From Treponema sp. (GTDB lineage Bacteria > Spirochaetota > Spirochaetia > Treponematales > Breznakiellaceae), in NCBI GenBank assembly GCA_031284385.1, contig JAISZZ010000111.1:1-8253 (forward strand): a DNA stretch of 8,253 nt, in the 5' to 3' direction. Below, in pieces: positions 1-6,286 of the stretch. Each line of letters begins with the position of its first letter. The first letter of the stretch is position 1. Made by a program: the position numbers and the translations under genes. A model generated the notes under the pieces. It made no database searches. It had not been told where the DNA came from and saw only the letters and a list, made by a program, of their open reading frames with translations.

Positions 1-118
1 GAGGGTAAAAAGCCCTGTTAAAGGGGGTAAGAAAGCCGGTTATAGGGGCGTATTTCATTTTTTTGTCCGATAAACCACCCCCAAAACCGTTCCCCGCAAT
101 TAATCAGTAGTTCCCTAG

Positions 119-240
119 GGAAGCACTGATTTATGCGGCGCTGCTTTAATGCGAATGTCAACGAAGTTGACACATTTGCGTAATGTAATGAGCTTGCTTC
201 TTAGGGCAGCTATGTTGGCGAATGTGAATGTTCATAAGTC
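119..240. repeat. Intergenic repeat-like element, copy A
   Basis: This stretch shares several blocks, in the same order, with the gap at 2017-2077. GGAAGCACTGATTTATGCG (119-137) matches 2017-2035 at 18 of 19 bases. GCGAATGT occurs at 151-158, again at 218-225, and at 2033-2040. GCTATGTTG and ATAAGTC also recur in both places. Copy A carries about 60 extra bases, including a long hairpin. Imperfect arms CCCTAGGGAAGCA (113-125) and TGCTTCTTAGGG (195-206) face each other. It looks like a non-coding dispersed palindromic repeat (REP or MITE type). Membership in a genome-wide family is inferred from only two copies. Confidence 0.5.
151..179. other. Hairpin within repeat copy A
   Basis: GCGAATGTCAAC (151-162) pairs with 166-179 across a GAA loop. 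The inner seven pairs (TGTCAAC/GTTGACA) are perfect. A two-base bulge (CA, 173-174) precedes five further pairs, one of them G-T. No T-tract follows, so this is not an intrinsic terminator. It may be part of the repeat structure or a protein-binding dyad. Confidence 0.5.
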
Positions 241-269
241 GGCGGCTAGAAAATTTTTGTTGAAATGAA

Positions 270-290
270 GCGAAATGCTTAGCATTTTGC
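270..290. repeat. Palindrome upstream of glucosyltransferase gene
   Basis: Positions 270-279 and 281-290 form a near-perfect palindrome, AAATGCT/AGCATTT plus outer GC/GC pairs, with one G-T pair and essentially no loop. It lies two bases from a second, larger palindrome. It also overlaps the ATG at 275 that opens the longest reading frame, which argues against that ATG being the real start. Confidence 0.55.
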
Positions 291-292
291 GA

Positions 293-328
293 GGCTTGTT
301 CGATAACCTGTTGGTTATCGAACAAGCC
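293..328. repeat. Perfect 16-bp inverted repeat with 4-base loop
   Basis: The arms GGCTTGTTCGATAACC (293-308) and GGTTATCGAACAAGCC (313-328) are exact reverse complements around a TGTT loop. The structure ends 12 bases before the Shine-Dalgarno sequence of the glucosyltransferase. No T-run follows on either strand, so it is not a canonical terminator. Options are a dispersed palindromic repeat, an mRNA-stabilising 5' hairpin, or an operator dyad. The structure is certain from the sequence; the function is unknown. Confidence 0.85.
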
Positions 329-340
329 AAATATAAAATC

Positions 341-345
341 AGGAG
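341..345 (+). promoter_or_regulatory. Shine-Dalgarno site deciding the glucosyltransferase start
   Basis: AGGAG lies seven bases before the ATG at 353 and only one base before the ATG at 347. The ATG at 275 has no comparable site. The spacing therefore favours translation from 353. Confidence 0.65.
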
Positions 346-352
346 TATGCTC

Positions 353-1990
353 ATGGACGGTAACACAATTTTTTATAATATTGCATCCATATTTAAATCA
401 GATGATTCCAAGCGAATCGGGTATTTTAAGGAAAAAGCCGGCATAAACAGTTTTTTAAATTTTTGCCGCGATAATCTGCCTTTGATTGCGATTGTAACGC
501 TTTTTATATTTTCTACTTACGGAATAAAACTTTGGTTTTACAGCATCGGTATCGATATGGAACTGGTTATGGCGGGCTATGGCTACAACCCAAACGCTCC
601 ACGCGGCACGGGTGCCGTCATGGGGCGGTGGGGCGGCGATATACTGGGTCTGGTTTTTAGCTTCCTTAGCGCTAAGGAATCTAATCCGTGGCTGGCGTTT
701 TTTTCAGGCTTTTGTTTGTTCTGGCTGGTTGCTGTCGAATGGTGCTATTTCATAAACATATTCTCAAACAAAACTGGTACCAACAATAACCTCATTCCGT
801 TTGCGGTAATATTCTCAACAATGCAGGTTTGGATTGAGATGTTTTATTTTTTTGGCTGGGGTACGCAATTCTTTCTTTTTATATGTCCTATAACTACATA
901 CCTTTTTTACAAGGGATTTCTTGATGATGAAAAATGGAAAATTATTGCCGCGTTTATAATAACGCTTCTAGTTGTTGCCAGCTACCAATCTATGTTACTG
1001 CTGTTCTGTTTGTGTATATTTATAGCGTTCGTTCTTATTCAGGAAAATTCAGATTACGATAAAAAGTTTTACGGGTTTTTATGCCTAAAACTGTTTGTTA
1101 CCGTGCTTATCGCGTTAGTCCTGTATTTAGCGATTAACAGATTGATGTTGATAATACATAAAACTCAACAAAACGGTTATATAGACAGAATGATACGGTG
1201 GGGCAAGGATCCGGCATCATCAAATATTGGAGCAATAAAAAATTACTTTTTTAATCTTATGCTTGGAAGATCCCGTATTTCAAGTTTTAATTATCTTCTG
1301 CCGGAAATTGTATTGTTTTTAGCGTTTGGAGTTTTCGCCGCTTTTAAGCAGATTAAACCGGGACGGCGGGCACTTTACATTCTGGCCTTGGTGGGCGTTC
1401 CGCTGACATTTTGTGTGCTTCCTATCGCGGGCGCATACTCACCGCCTCTTCGCTCACAGTACGCGCTTCCGTTCGCGGCAGGTTTTATGCTGTATTATAT
1501 AATAATTCACTGTAAAAAATTTAAAGTTTTGAGTTATATAGTGTTCGCGGCTGCCCTCATTATTGCCATGCGTCAGTCCCAGATTGGCTCTCAGATGTAC
1601 TATTCTGATTATATGCGGTATCAGGAGGATGTGCGGCTTGCCGGAGATTTTGCGCGGAGGCTTGAGCCTTTTGAGGATGCGGGAAATACGATTCCGGTGG
1701 TATTTGTTGGTAAGATTCGCGCCGCCAATAAATTTAAAAGAAACTTTATCGAAGGTGAAATCGTGGGGCGGTCATTCTGGGGCTTGCAGGGCGCATGGAC
1801 GAGTTCGCCGATTGACGGCCTCAGTTTCATGCGGACTATAGGTCTTAACTATCCATTCCCAAACGAGGCGCAGCTTAATGAAGCGTTGCAGGCATGGCAG
1901 TACCTGCCGTCTTACCCTGCGGAAGGCTGTATAGCGCGTTTACAAAACGTGATAGTATTTAAACTTTCGGACGACTTGTACGGCTGGTAA
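353..1990 (+). CDS. GtrII-like polytopic membrane glucosyltransferase
   Basis: This is a probable GT-C type glycosyltransferase of the Glucos_trans_II (GtrII) kind. Such proteins move a sugar from a polyprenyl-phosphate carrier onto a surface glycan outside the inner membrane. From the ATG at 353 the protein is 545 residues. It has a short cytoplasmic N-terminus, a first membrane helix near residues 43-64, then an external loop with an acidic pair (GIDMEL, about 66-71) and MGRWGGD (about 90-96), the GRW feature I associate with this family. About ten more hydrophobic segments follow up to residue ~408, then a soluble tail of ~135 residues. The frame is open from an ATG at 275, but the extra 26 residues are encoded by palindromic DNA, so I reject that extension. 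No gtrA or gtrB partner lies nearby. The membrane part is strongly AT-rich by eye (about 28-30% GC in two sampled 60-base lines), partly explained by Phe/Ile/Leu codons; the tail resembles its neighbours. Acceptor and sugar cannot be told. Confidence 0.8.
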   Translation: MDGNTIFYNIASIFKSDDSKRIGYFKEKAGINSFLNFCRDNLPLIAIVTLFIFSTYGIKLWFYSIGIDMELVMAGYGYNPNAPRGTGAVMGRWGGDILGLVFSFLSAKESNPWLAFFSGFCLFWLVAVEWCYFINIFSNKTGTNNNLIPFAVIFSTMQVWIEMFYFFGWGTQFFLFICPITTYLFYKGFLDDEKWKIIAAFIITLLVVASYQSMLLLFCLCIFIAFVLIQENSDYDKKFYGFLCLKLFVTVLIALVLYLAINRLMLIIHKTQQNGYIDRMIRWGKDPASSNIGAIKNYFFNLMLGRSRISSFNYLLPEIVLFLAFGVFAAFKQIKPGRRALYILALVGVPLTFCVLPIAGAYSPPLRSQYALPFAAGFMLYYIIIHCKKFKVLSYIVFAAALIIAMRQSQIGSQMYYSDYMRYQEDVRLAGDFARRLEPFEDAGNTIPVVFVGKIRAANKFKRNFIEGEIVGRSFWGLQGAWTSSPIDGLSFMRTIGLNYPFPNEAQLNEALQAWQYLPSYPAEGCIARLQNVIVFKLSDDLYGW

Positions 1991-2016
1991 CAGCTAATTT
2001 TTATAACTTCTATAAC

Positions 2017-2077
2017 GGAAGCGCTGATTTATGCGAATGTGCCGGCTATGTTGATACAGCCGGTGCTTCCTATATAA
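2017..2077. repeat. Intergenic repeat-like element, copy B
   Basis: GGAAGCGCTGATTTATGCG (2017-2035) repeats 119-137 with one mismatch, in the same orientation. The following GAATGT, GCTATGTTG and ATAAGTC blocks also recur from copy A. Its own symmetry is GGAAGCGC (2017-2024) facing GTGCTTCC (2063-2070), with a nested stem CCGGCT (2042-2047)/AGCCGG (2058-2063). It begins 26 bases after the glucosyltransferase stop codon. No T-run follows the inner stem, so a terminator role is weak. Confidence 0.5.
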
Positions 2078-2108
2078 GTCCAGCTCATCCGCTGAGGAGA
2101 AAAATCAT

Positions 2109-2186
2109 GAGGGGGGCGCTATTTCCATGCCTTTTGCGGCATATAGCCGCATTACCGTCGCGCCCCCCTCGCTGCAGCCGGCTGCA
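2109..2186. other. Nested palindromic region upstream of rplY
   Basis: GAGGGGGGCGC (2109-2119) and GCGCCCCCCTC (2160-2170) are perfect 11-bp inverted arms. They enclose a second stem, TGCGGC (2135-2140)/GCCGCA (2146-2151). Immediately after comes a 14-base perfect palindrome, TGCAGCCGGCTGCA (2173-2186). Both arms carry six-base G or C runs. The pattern could be a structured RNA or another intergenic repeat. I recognise no known RNA family: no SRP, tmRNA, 6S or RNase P hallmark was seen. The rest of the gap up to the rplY promoter holds nothing I can name. Confidence 0.55.
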
Positions 2187-2301
2187 CCGTCTTACGCTAC
2201 CCCCCAACCTGCCACATAATCCGTTGATTACATGGATTGTGAAGGGAGTTGAGCATGAAAGCCCGTATTCATTGAATGTAAAATTGCTGGGAAAAGCTGC
2301 G

Positions 2302-2330
2302 GTGACTAGACAATTTTTAGGCTGTATAAT
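2302..2330 (+). promoter_or_regulatory. Sigma-70-type promoter for rplY
   Basis: A perfect -10 box TATAAT (2325-2330) is preceded, at a 17-base spacing, by GTGACT (2302-2307), which matches TTGACA at four of six bases. Transcription would begin near 2337 and leave a leader of about 34 bases carrying the TAAGGAG site (2355-2361) of rplY. This is the best promoter match I found in the window. Confidence 0.6.
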
Positions 2331-2370
2331 ACCATAATTCAAGGTACACTGGCTTAAGGAGTTCAAATTT

Positions 2371-3006
2371 ATGAGTAATGTTGTTTTTTCCGCCAAAACA
2401 AGGACGGATTTTGGTTCCGCGAAGTCCGCGCGCCTGCGGAAGCAGGGGCGGGTTCCTGGTGTGATATACGGTAAAGGCGTAACTATAGCGATAGACCTTG
2501 ATGGACGCGAGTTGTCAGGGCATTTGCGGAATATTTCCGAGAGTACCATCGTTAAGGTTGACGTGGACGGCTCCATGCACGACGCTTTTGTTAAATCAAC
2601 CCAGCGGAACATTCAGGATGGTAACATCCTTCACGTTGATTTTTATGAAATTGAGATGGGTAAACTGCTACGCGCCCGCGTTTCTCTGCGTATTACCGGC
2701 AATCCTGTAGGCGTACGGGATGGCGGTATTCTTGAAACGCCGTTGCACGACATTGAGGTTGAATGTCTTCCAAAAGACCTTCCCGAGCGCGTTAATGTTG
2801 ACATTTCGCAGTTAGGCGTAAACCAGTCTATCCATGTCCGCGATCTGGCTTTGGGAGAAGGTGTCAAACTAATTTCCGCCGAAGATCAGGTTATAGCGCT
2901 GGTAAAGTTTGCCAAATCTGAGGCTGTTGCCACAACCGAAAATGCCGAAGACGCGGCTGTACCGGAGGCCGTTGCCAAAGACGCAAAAACTGGCGACAAA
3001 GGCTAA
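2371..3006 (+). CDS. rplY: Large ribosomal subunit protein bL25 (CTC/TL5 type)
   Basis: This encodes the 5S rRNA-binding protein of the large ribosomal subunit, in the long general-stress CTC/TL5 form. The 211 residues divide into the N-terminal RNA-binding beta barrel (about 5-93), with the family signature RLRKQGRVPGVIYG at 21-34 and HVDFYEI at 88-94, then the C-terminal TL5/CTC beta domain (about 99-182). A low-complexity Ala/Glu/Lys tail follows (about 183-211). The length fits the two-domain form rather than the ~95-residue E. coli L25. The ATG is well supported by TAAGGAG at 2355-2361, nine bases upstream. The gene heads an apparent two-gene unit, since the next start lies 12 bases after its stop with no terminator between them. 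Family assignment is secure. Confidence 0.97.
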   Translation: MSNVVFSAKTRTDFGSAKSARLRKQGRVPGVIYGKGVTIAIDLDGRELSGHLRNISESTIVKVDVDGSMHDAFVKSTQRNIQDGNILHVDFYEIEMGKLLRARVSLRITGNPVGVRDGGILETPLHDIEVECLPKDLPERVNVDISQLGVNQSIHVRDLALGEGVKLISAEDQVIALVKFAKSEAVATTENAEDAAVPEAVAKDAKTGDKG

Positions 3007-3018
3007 ACGGGGCGTTTC

Positions 3019-4545
3019 ATGGCTGAAAAAAAATCCGGTATACATAGCAAAAAACAGGAAGTTTCGGGACAAACTGACATTGAAAGACGTTTCAAACAGC
3101 ATCCGTTAATTTTTATCGGGACAGTGTTTGTGCTTATCATAGTAATTGTGGCGTTTGTTTTGGTCCCTGCCATCGTTCCCGAAAGCGCCGGTTCTTCCCA
3201 ATTGGATTTCGGTTCATGGGGTAAAAAACCAATAACGTATTCGTCCGGCGGTTTTTTTGCGAATATGAGAGAACAGTATTCTCACTTGTCCCAGTATTAT
3301 CAGATGAGCGATTATCAGATATGGCGCAACGCTTTTGAGGCAACAGTGTCGCGTGTAGCCATTTTGGATATAATGGAAAAATCCGGTTATACTCCATCTA
3401 AAGATTTCGTGGACACAAAGGTGGCCGCCCTTCCGCAATTTCAGGAAAACGGACGTTTTTCAGCGGTACTGTACAATAAACTTGACGCTTCCACGCAGAT
3501 GAAAATGTGGCAAGATATGCGTAACGATATGATTGTAGAGCGTTACCGCGAAGATGCGGGGACAATAAAATCTTCGGAAGAAGAGGCTGGTTTTATAGGT
3601 CAAATGGCCGGTTTACAGCGAAAATTCAAGATGACGGCGTTTCCGTACGCTTCTTTCCCGGACGGCGAGATAGCCGTTTACGCCAATAAAAATCCCGACA
3701 CTTTTAAAACAGTGTACCTTTCGCAAATAACGGTTTTGAGCGGCGAGCGGGAAGCGCAGTCTATCCTTGACAAGATACGTTCCAACGATATCACATTCGA
3801 AGACGCTGCGCGAACCCAGTCAGAAGACACGTATGCAGACCGTGGCGGCGATGCCGGCGTTAGAATGGCGTTTGAACTTTCATCAAATATAGTGAATGTG
3901 GAACAGTGGAAATCTGTGGTGAATCTGGCCGCCGGAGAGACAAGCGATGTGATTAAACTTCCCGAAGGCTGGATCATTTTCCGTGCAAACGAGGCATCCC
4001 GTCCGTCTGATCTACAAGATACTGCGGCTCTGAGCAAAATACGCGACTATTTAATGGACAACGAGCGCGGTATAATAGAAGACTGGTTGATAAATTATGC
4101 CGAAAATTTTACGCAACAGGCACGTTCGCTTGGTTTTGACAGGGCAGCTTCAGACCGGAACATAGAAGTTTATGAATTTGGCGCTGTTCCAGTTAATTAT
4201 GGCGATAGCGCATTATTTCCCACACTGAATTCTTCCGGCTCATCTCAGACACCCGGACTACGAAACGCTTCCAGTGACGAAAATTTCTGGCGAGCCGCTT
4301 TCTCAACACCTGTCGGCGAACCCTCCCGCCCCATAGTGTTAAACGGCGGCGACGACATTATAGTTGTTCTGTACCCCGAAGAAGAAATAGAAAATGATTT
4401 AACGGCAATAGACAACAGCAAACGTTACTTTTTGGATGAGTGGTTCAAAAACGAGACTCAGCAGAACATCATTAACGCTATCCTGACAAGCAAAAAACTT
4501 GACGACAGATTCATAAATACGTACCTGCGTCTGTTTGCTAATTAG
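3019..4545 (+). CDS. Membrane-anchored SurA/PpiD-like peptidyl-prolyl isomerase family chaperone
   Basis: This is a probable envelope folding factor for exported proteins. The 508 residues start with a Lys/Glu-rich cytoplasmic stretch (1-28) and one membrane helix (about 29-52). A SurA N-terminal-like helical region follows (about 75-200, with NGRFSAVLYNKL at 144-155). Next is a parvulin-like domain (about 228-327) containing FEDAARTQSED and GGDAG (260-280). A further region (about 415-455) resembles the end of a second, degenerate parvulin unit. An N-terminal anchor plus periplasmic chaperone and parvulin modules is the PpiD plan. The usual parvulin histidines look absent: YLSQITV stands where a His-Ile pair is expected, and GWIIFRA replaces the GxHI-type strand. 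It may therefore act as a holdase without isomerase activity. Only a weak GGGG precedes the ATG, which fits coupling to rplY 12 bases upstream. Confidence 0.85.
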   Translation: MAEKKSGIHSKKQEVSGQTDIERRFKQHPLIFIGTVFVLIIVIVAFVLVPAIVPESAGSSQLDFGSWGKKPITYSSGGFFANMREQYSHLSQYYQMSDYQIWRNAFEATVSRVAILDIMEKSGYTPSKDFVDTKVAALPQFQENGRFSAVLYNKLDASTQMKMWQDMRNDMIVERYREDAGTIKSSEEEAGFIGQMAGLQRKFKMTAFPYASFPDGEIAVYANKNPDTFKTVYLSQITVLSGEREAQSILDKIRSNDITFEDAARTQSEDTYADRGGDAGVRMAFELSSNIVNVEQWKSVVNLAAGETSDVIKLPEGWIIFRANEASRPSDLQDTAALSKIRDYLMDNERGIIEDWLINYAENFTQQARSLGFDRAASDRNIEVYEFGAVPVNYGDSALFPTLNSSGSSQTPGLRNASSDENFWRAAFSTPVGEPSRPIVLNGGDDIIVVLYPEEEIENDLTAIDNSKRYFLDEWFKNETQQNIINAILTSKKLDDRFINTYLRLFAN

Positions 4546-4550
4546 TTTAT

Positions 4551-6236
4551 TTGCCTGTCGCTTTTGTGGAGGAAGCGCCCCGCTTAGAGCAAGCGGGGCG
4601 GGGTTTTTACGTTTGCTATCATGGTAAAACATTGCTTTCGCGGATTGACCCCATAAAACAGGCTGAACGCGCCGCCTCCGCCGCTTTCCCGCTCGCCGGA
4701 AAAACACTGTATCTCGTTCCCTCTCCATTGCTTGGTTACGGAATTCCACTCATAATGGAGAACTTGCCACATGATTCGGCGTTGCTCGGCATCGAAGCGG
4801 ACAAAGCGCTTGCCGGCATTTCCCGTGAATACATCCGTAGGTTGGAAGCGTCAACAAGTGAGCGATTTCGTTTCATACAGACGGAAAATCCGGCGGCAGT
4901 GCGTTTATTTGTGAACCGGACATGGGGGCAGCGGCGTTTCAGGCGCGTGAAAACGTTGCGTTTAACCGGCGGCTGGCAGCTCAACACAACTTTTTACGAT
5001 GAAGCGGCGGACATTTTGCGGCGTGGTATCGCGACAGAGTGGTCAAACGCGATGACGCTTACAAAACTTGGCCGCCTTTATATCAGAAACGCAATTCGCA
5101 ATCTCGGACTTCTTGCCGCCGGTACAGGAATTGAAACTCTCGATTTTGGAAACAGTCCTGTAATTGTACTTGGCGCGGGGCCTTCGCTTGACGATTTTCT
5201 TGACAGATTGAAATGCGAACCGCCGCCTGAAACCTGCCGCATACTTTGCGTTGATACCGCTTTGCGCCCGCTTAGGGACAGAAATATAAAACCAGACCTT
5301 GTCGTCGCGCTCGAGGCTCAGCATTGGAATTTGCGGGATTTTAATGGAATGGGCGATTGGCGTATTCCAGTGGCGATGGATATGTCCGGACTTCCTGCCG
5401 TAAGCGGGCTTTTAGGAGGGCAGACCTATCCTTTTTGGACACGTTGGACGGAATTGAGCATATTTGAACGTCTTTTTACGCTTGGAATCATGCCGGCAGA
5501 ACTGCCGCCGCTTGGTTCCGTTAGTTTAAGCGCCGTAAACCTTGCTCTCATGCTAGGAACCGGAGCTATTTTTACGGCGGGAATAGATTTTTCGTTTACG
5601 TTTGACAAGTATCATTGCCGTGGAAGTCCATCTCACAGTGAATCCTTGAGGCGGCACACACGTTTTGGCGGGCTTTATCCCACCGCCGCAGCGTTTCGTG
5701 CGCGGCAGGCAAGTGCCGTTTACTGCGGCAGCGCCGGCCTGCTTAGCGATCCAGCTATGGAAAATTACCGCGATATGTTTGAGGCGGAATTTTCAGGACG
5801 AGGACGTGTTTTCGCGGTGGCGGGCGGCGGCCTGCCGCTTGGCGTGCCGGCGCTTTCATTTGATGAAATGATGCGGGAAATACGAAATCATCCGCCCCCT
5901 GTCCCAGCTCCATTTTCGGCGGCATCTCGCAGGGATAACCCCCGTGTTTCCGGCAAGTCAAGGGCGCATCTGATTCAAACGTTCATCAATGAGGAACAAC
6001 GGACACTATATGAATTGCTCGGTATATTGAAAGGCGGGACGAAAGCCCGCGCCGGTAGGCTAGACAGTCTGCTTGATTCGGCTTCATACCTTTGGGCGCA
6101 TTTCCCAGACTGCGCCGGCGCAGGCGGAGCGCGGCCTTCGTCCGGCGATATAATTTTCTTGAAGCGAGTCCGTGCCGAAATTGAGCCGTTCATAAAGACA
6201 TGGCAAACCGCCGCACACTTGGTTTATAGACGATAA
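4551..6236 (+). CDS. Maf-type motility-associated glycosyltransferase family protein (DUF115, MptE-like)
   Basis: The protein belongs to the MAF_flag10/DUF115 family. In flagellated bacteria its members are motility accessory factors that add nonulosonic acid sugars to flagellin; databases often label them MptE-like. The 561 residues comprise an N-terminal domain (about 15-165) and the DUF115 Rossmann-like core (about 175-375). The core has VIVLGAGPSLD at 204-214, PDLVVALE at 248-255, GSVSLSAVNLALMLG at 322-336 and TAGIDFSF at 342-349. A C-terminal helical region follows. The start is uncertain. TTG at 4551, five bases after the chaperone stop, or GTG at 4566 are the only in-frame choices that keep the conserved GRGFYVCYHGKTLLS segment. 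Neither has a Shine-Dalgarno site, so translational coupling is likely. An intrinsic terminator overlaps codons 9-20. Sugar and target are unknown; flagellin is the family precedent. Confidence 0.85.
   Translation: MPVAFVEEAPRLEQAGRGFYVCYHGKTLLSRIDPIKQAERAASAAFPLAGKTLYLVPSPLLGYGIPLIMENLPHDSALLGIEADKALAGISREYIRRLEASTSERFRFIQTENPAAVRLFVNRTWGQRRFRRVKTLRLTGGWQLNTTFYDEAADILRRGIATEWSNAMTLTKLGRLYIRNAIRNLGLLAAGTGIETLDFGNSPVIVLGAGPSLDDFLDRLKCEPPPETCRILCVDTALRPLRDRNIKPDLVVALEAQHWNLRDFNGMGDWRIPVAMDMSGLPAVSGLLGGQTYPFWTRWTELSIFERLFTLGIMPAELPPLGSVSLSAVNLALMLGTGAIFTAGIDFSFTFDKYHCRGSPSHSESLRRHTRFGGLYPTAAAFRARQASAVYCGSAGLLSDPAMENYRDMFEAEFSGRGRVFAVAGGGLPLGVPALSFDEMMREIRNHPPPVPAPFSAASRRDNPRVSGKSRAHLIQTFINEEQRTLYELLGILKGGTKARAGRLDSLLDSASYLWAHFPDCAGAGGARPSSGDIIFLKRVRAEIEPFIKTWQTAAHLVYRR
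4576..4608 (+). terminator. Intrinsic terminator inside the next gene's start
   Basis: CGCCCCGCTT (4576-4585) and AAGCGGGGCG (4591-4600) form a perfect 10-bp GC-rich stem with a five-base loop (AGAGC). GGG and then five T residues (4604-4608) follow. This is a classical Rho-independent terminator for the rplY/chaperone unit, 31 bases after the chaperone stop codon. It lies within the first codons of the following Maf-like frame. Ribosomes translating that start would cover the hairpin, so the element could act conditionally. Confidence 0.75.
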
Positions 6237-6238
6237 TA

Positions 6239-6261
6239 CCGCCATGGAATCGATATGGCGG
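6239..6261. terminator. Hairpin between convergent genes
   Basis: CCGCCAT (6239-6245) pairs exactly with ATGGCGG (6255-6261) around a nine-base loop. It starts two bases after the Maf-like stop codon and 25 bases from the comM stop on the other strand. The position suits a bidirectional terminator, but neither side has a clean T-run (GGGGCAGTTTAT to the right), so the call is tentative. Confidence 0.4.
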
Positions 6262-6286
6262 GGCAGTTTATAGCGGGCTTAGTAAA

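Noticed and set aside
1..74. Two possible edge-truncated coding ends: a plus-strand frame ending at TAA 71-73 and a minus-strand ATG at 58 running off the left edge
   Set aside because: Both are under 25 codons inside the window, on opposite strands, with no motif and no convincing ribosome site. They cannot be told apart from chance.
257..288. Possible promoter for the glucosyltransferase (TTGAAA at 260-265)
   Set aside because: No -10 box better than three of six matches occurs at an acceptable spacing, and the region is dominated by palindromes.
2255..2275. Six-codon mini-frame (MKARIH) with GGGAG upstream, a possible rplY leader peptide
   Set aside because: It lies upstream of the predicted rplY promoter, so it would not be in that transcript, and it is too short to judge.
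2107..2337. 76-codon plus-strand frame with a good ribosome site upstream of rplY
   Set aside because: The first third is made of perfect inverted repeats and the peptide has no domain-like composition. It overlaps the rplY promoter. It is kept only as a finding about the start site.
2085..2612. 175-codon minus-strand frame opposite rplY
   Set aside because: It overlaps the well-supported rplY coding region and its promoter, and its composition is that of a shadow frame.
4499..4527. Possible internal promoter for the Maf-like gene (TTGACG at 4499-4504)
   Set aside because: The sequence at the expected -10 position (TACCTG) is a poor match.
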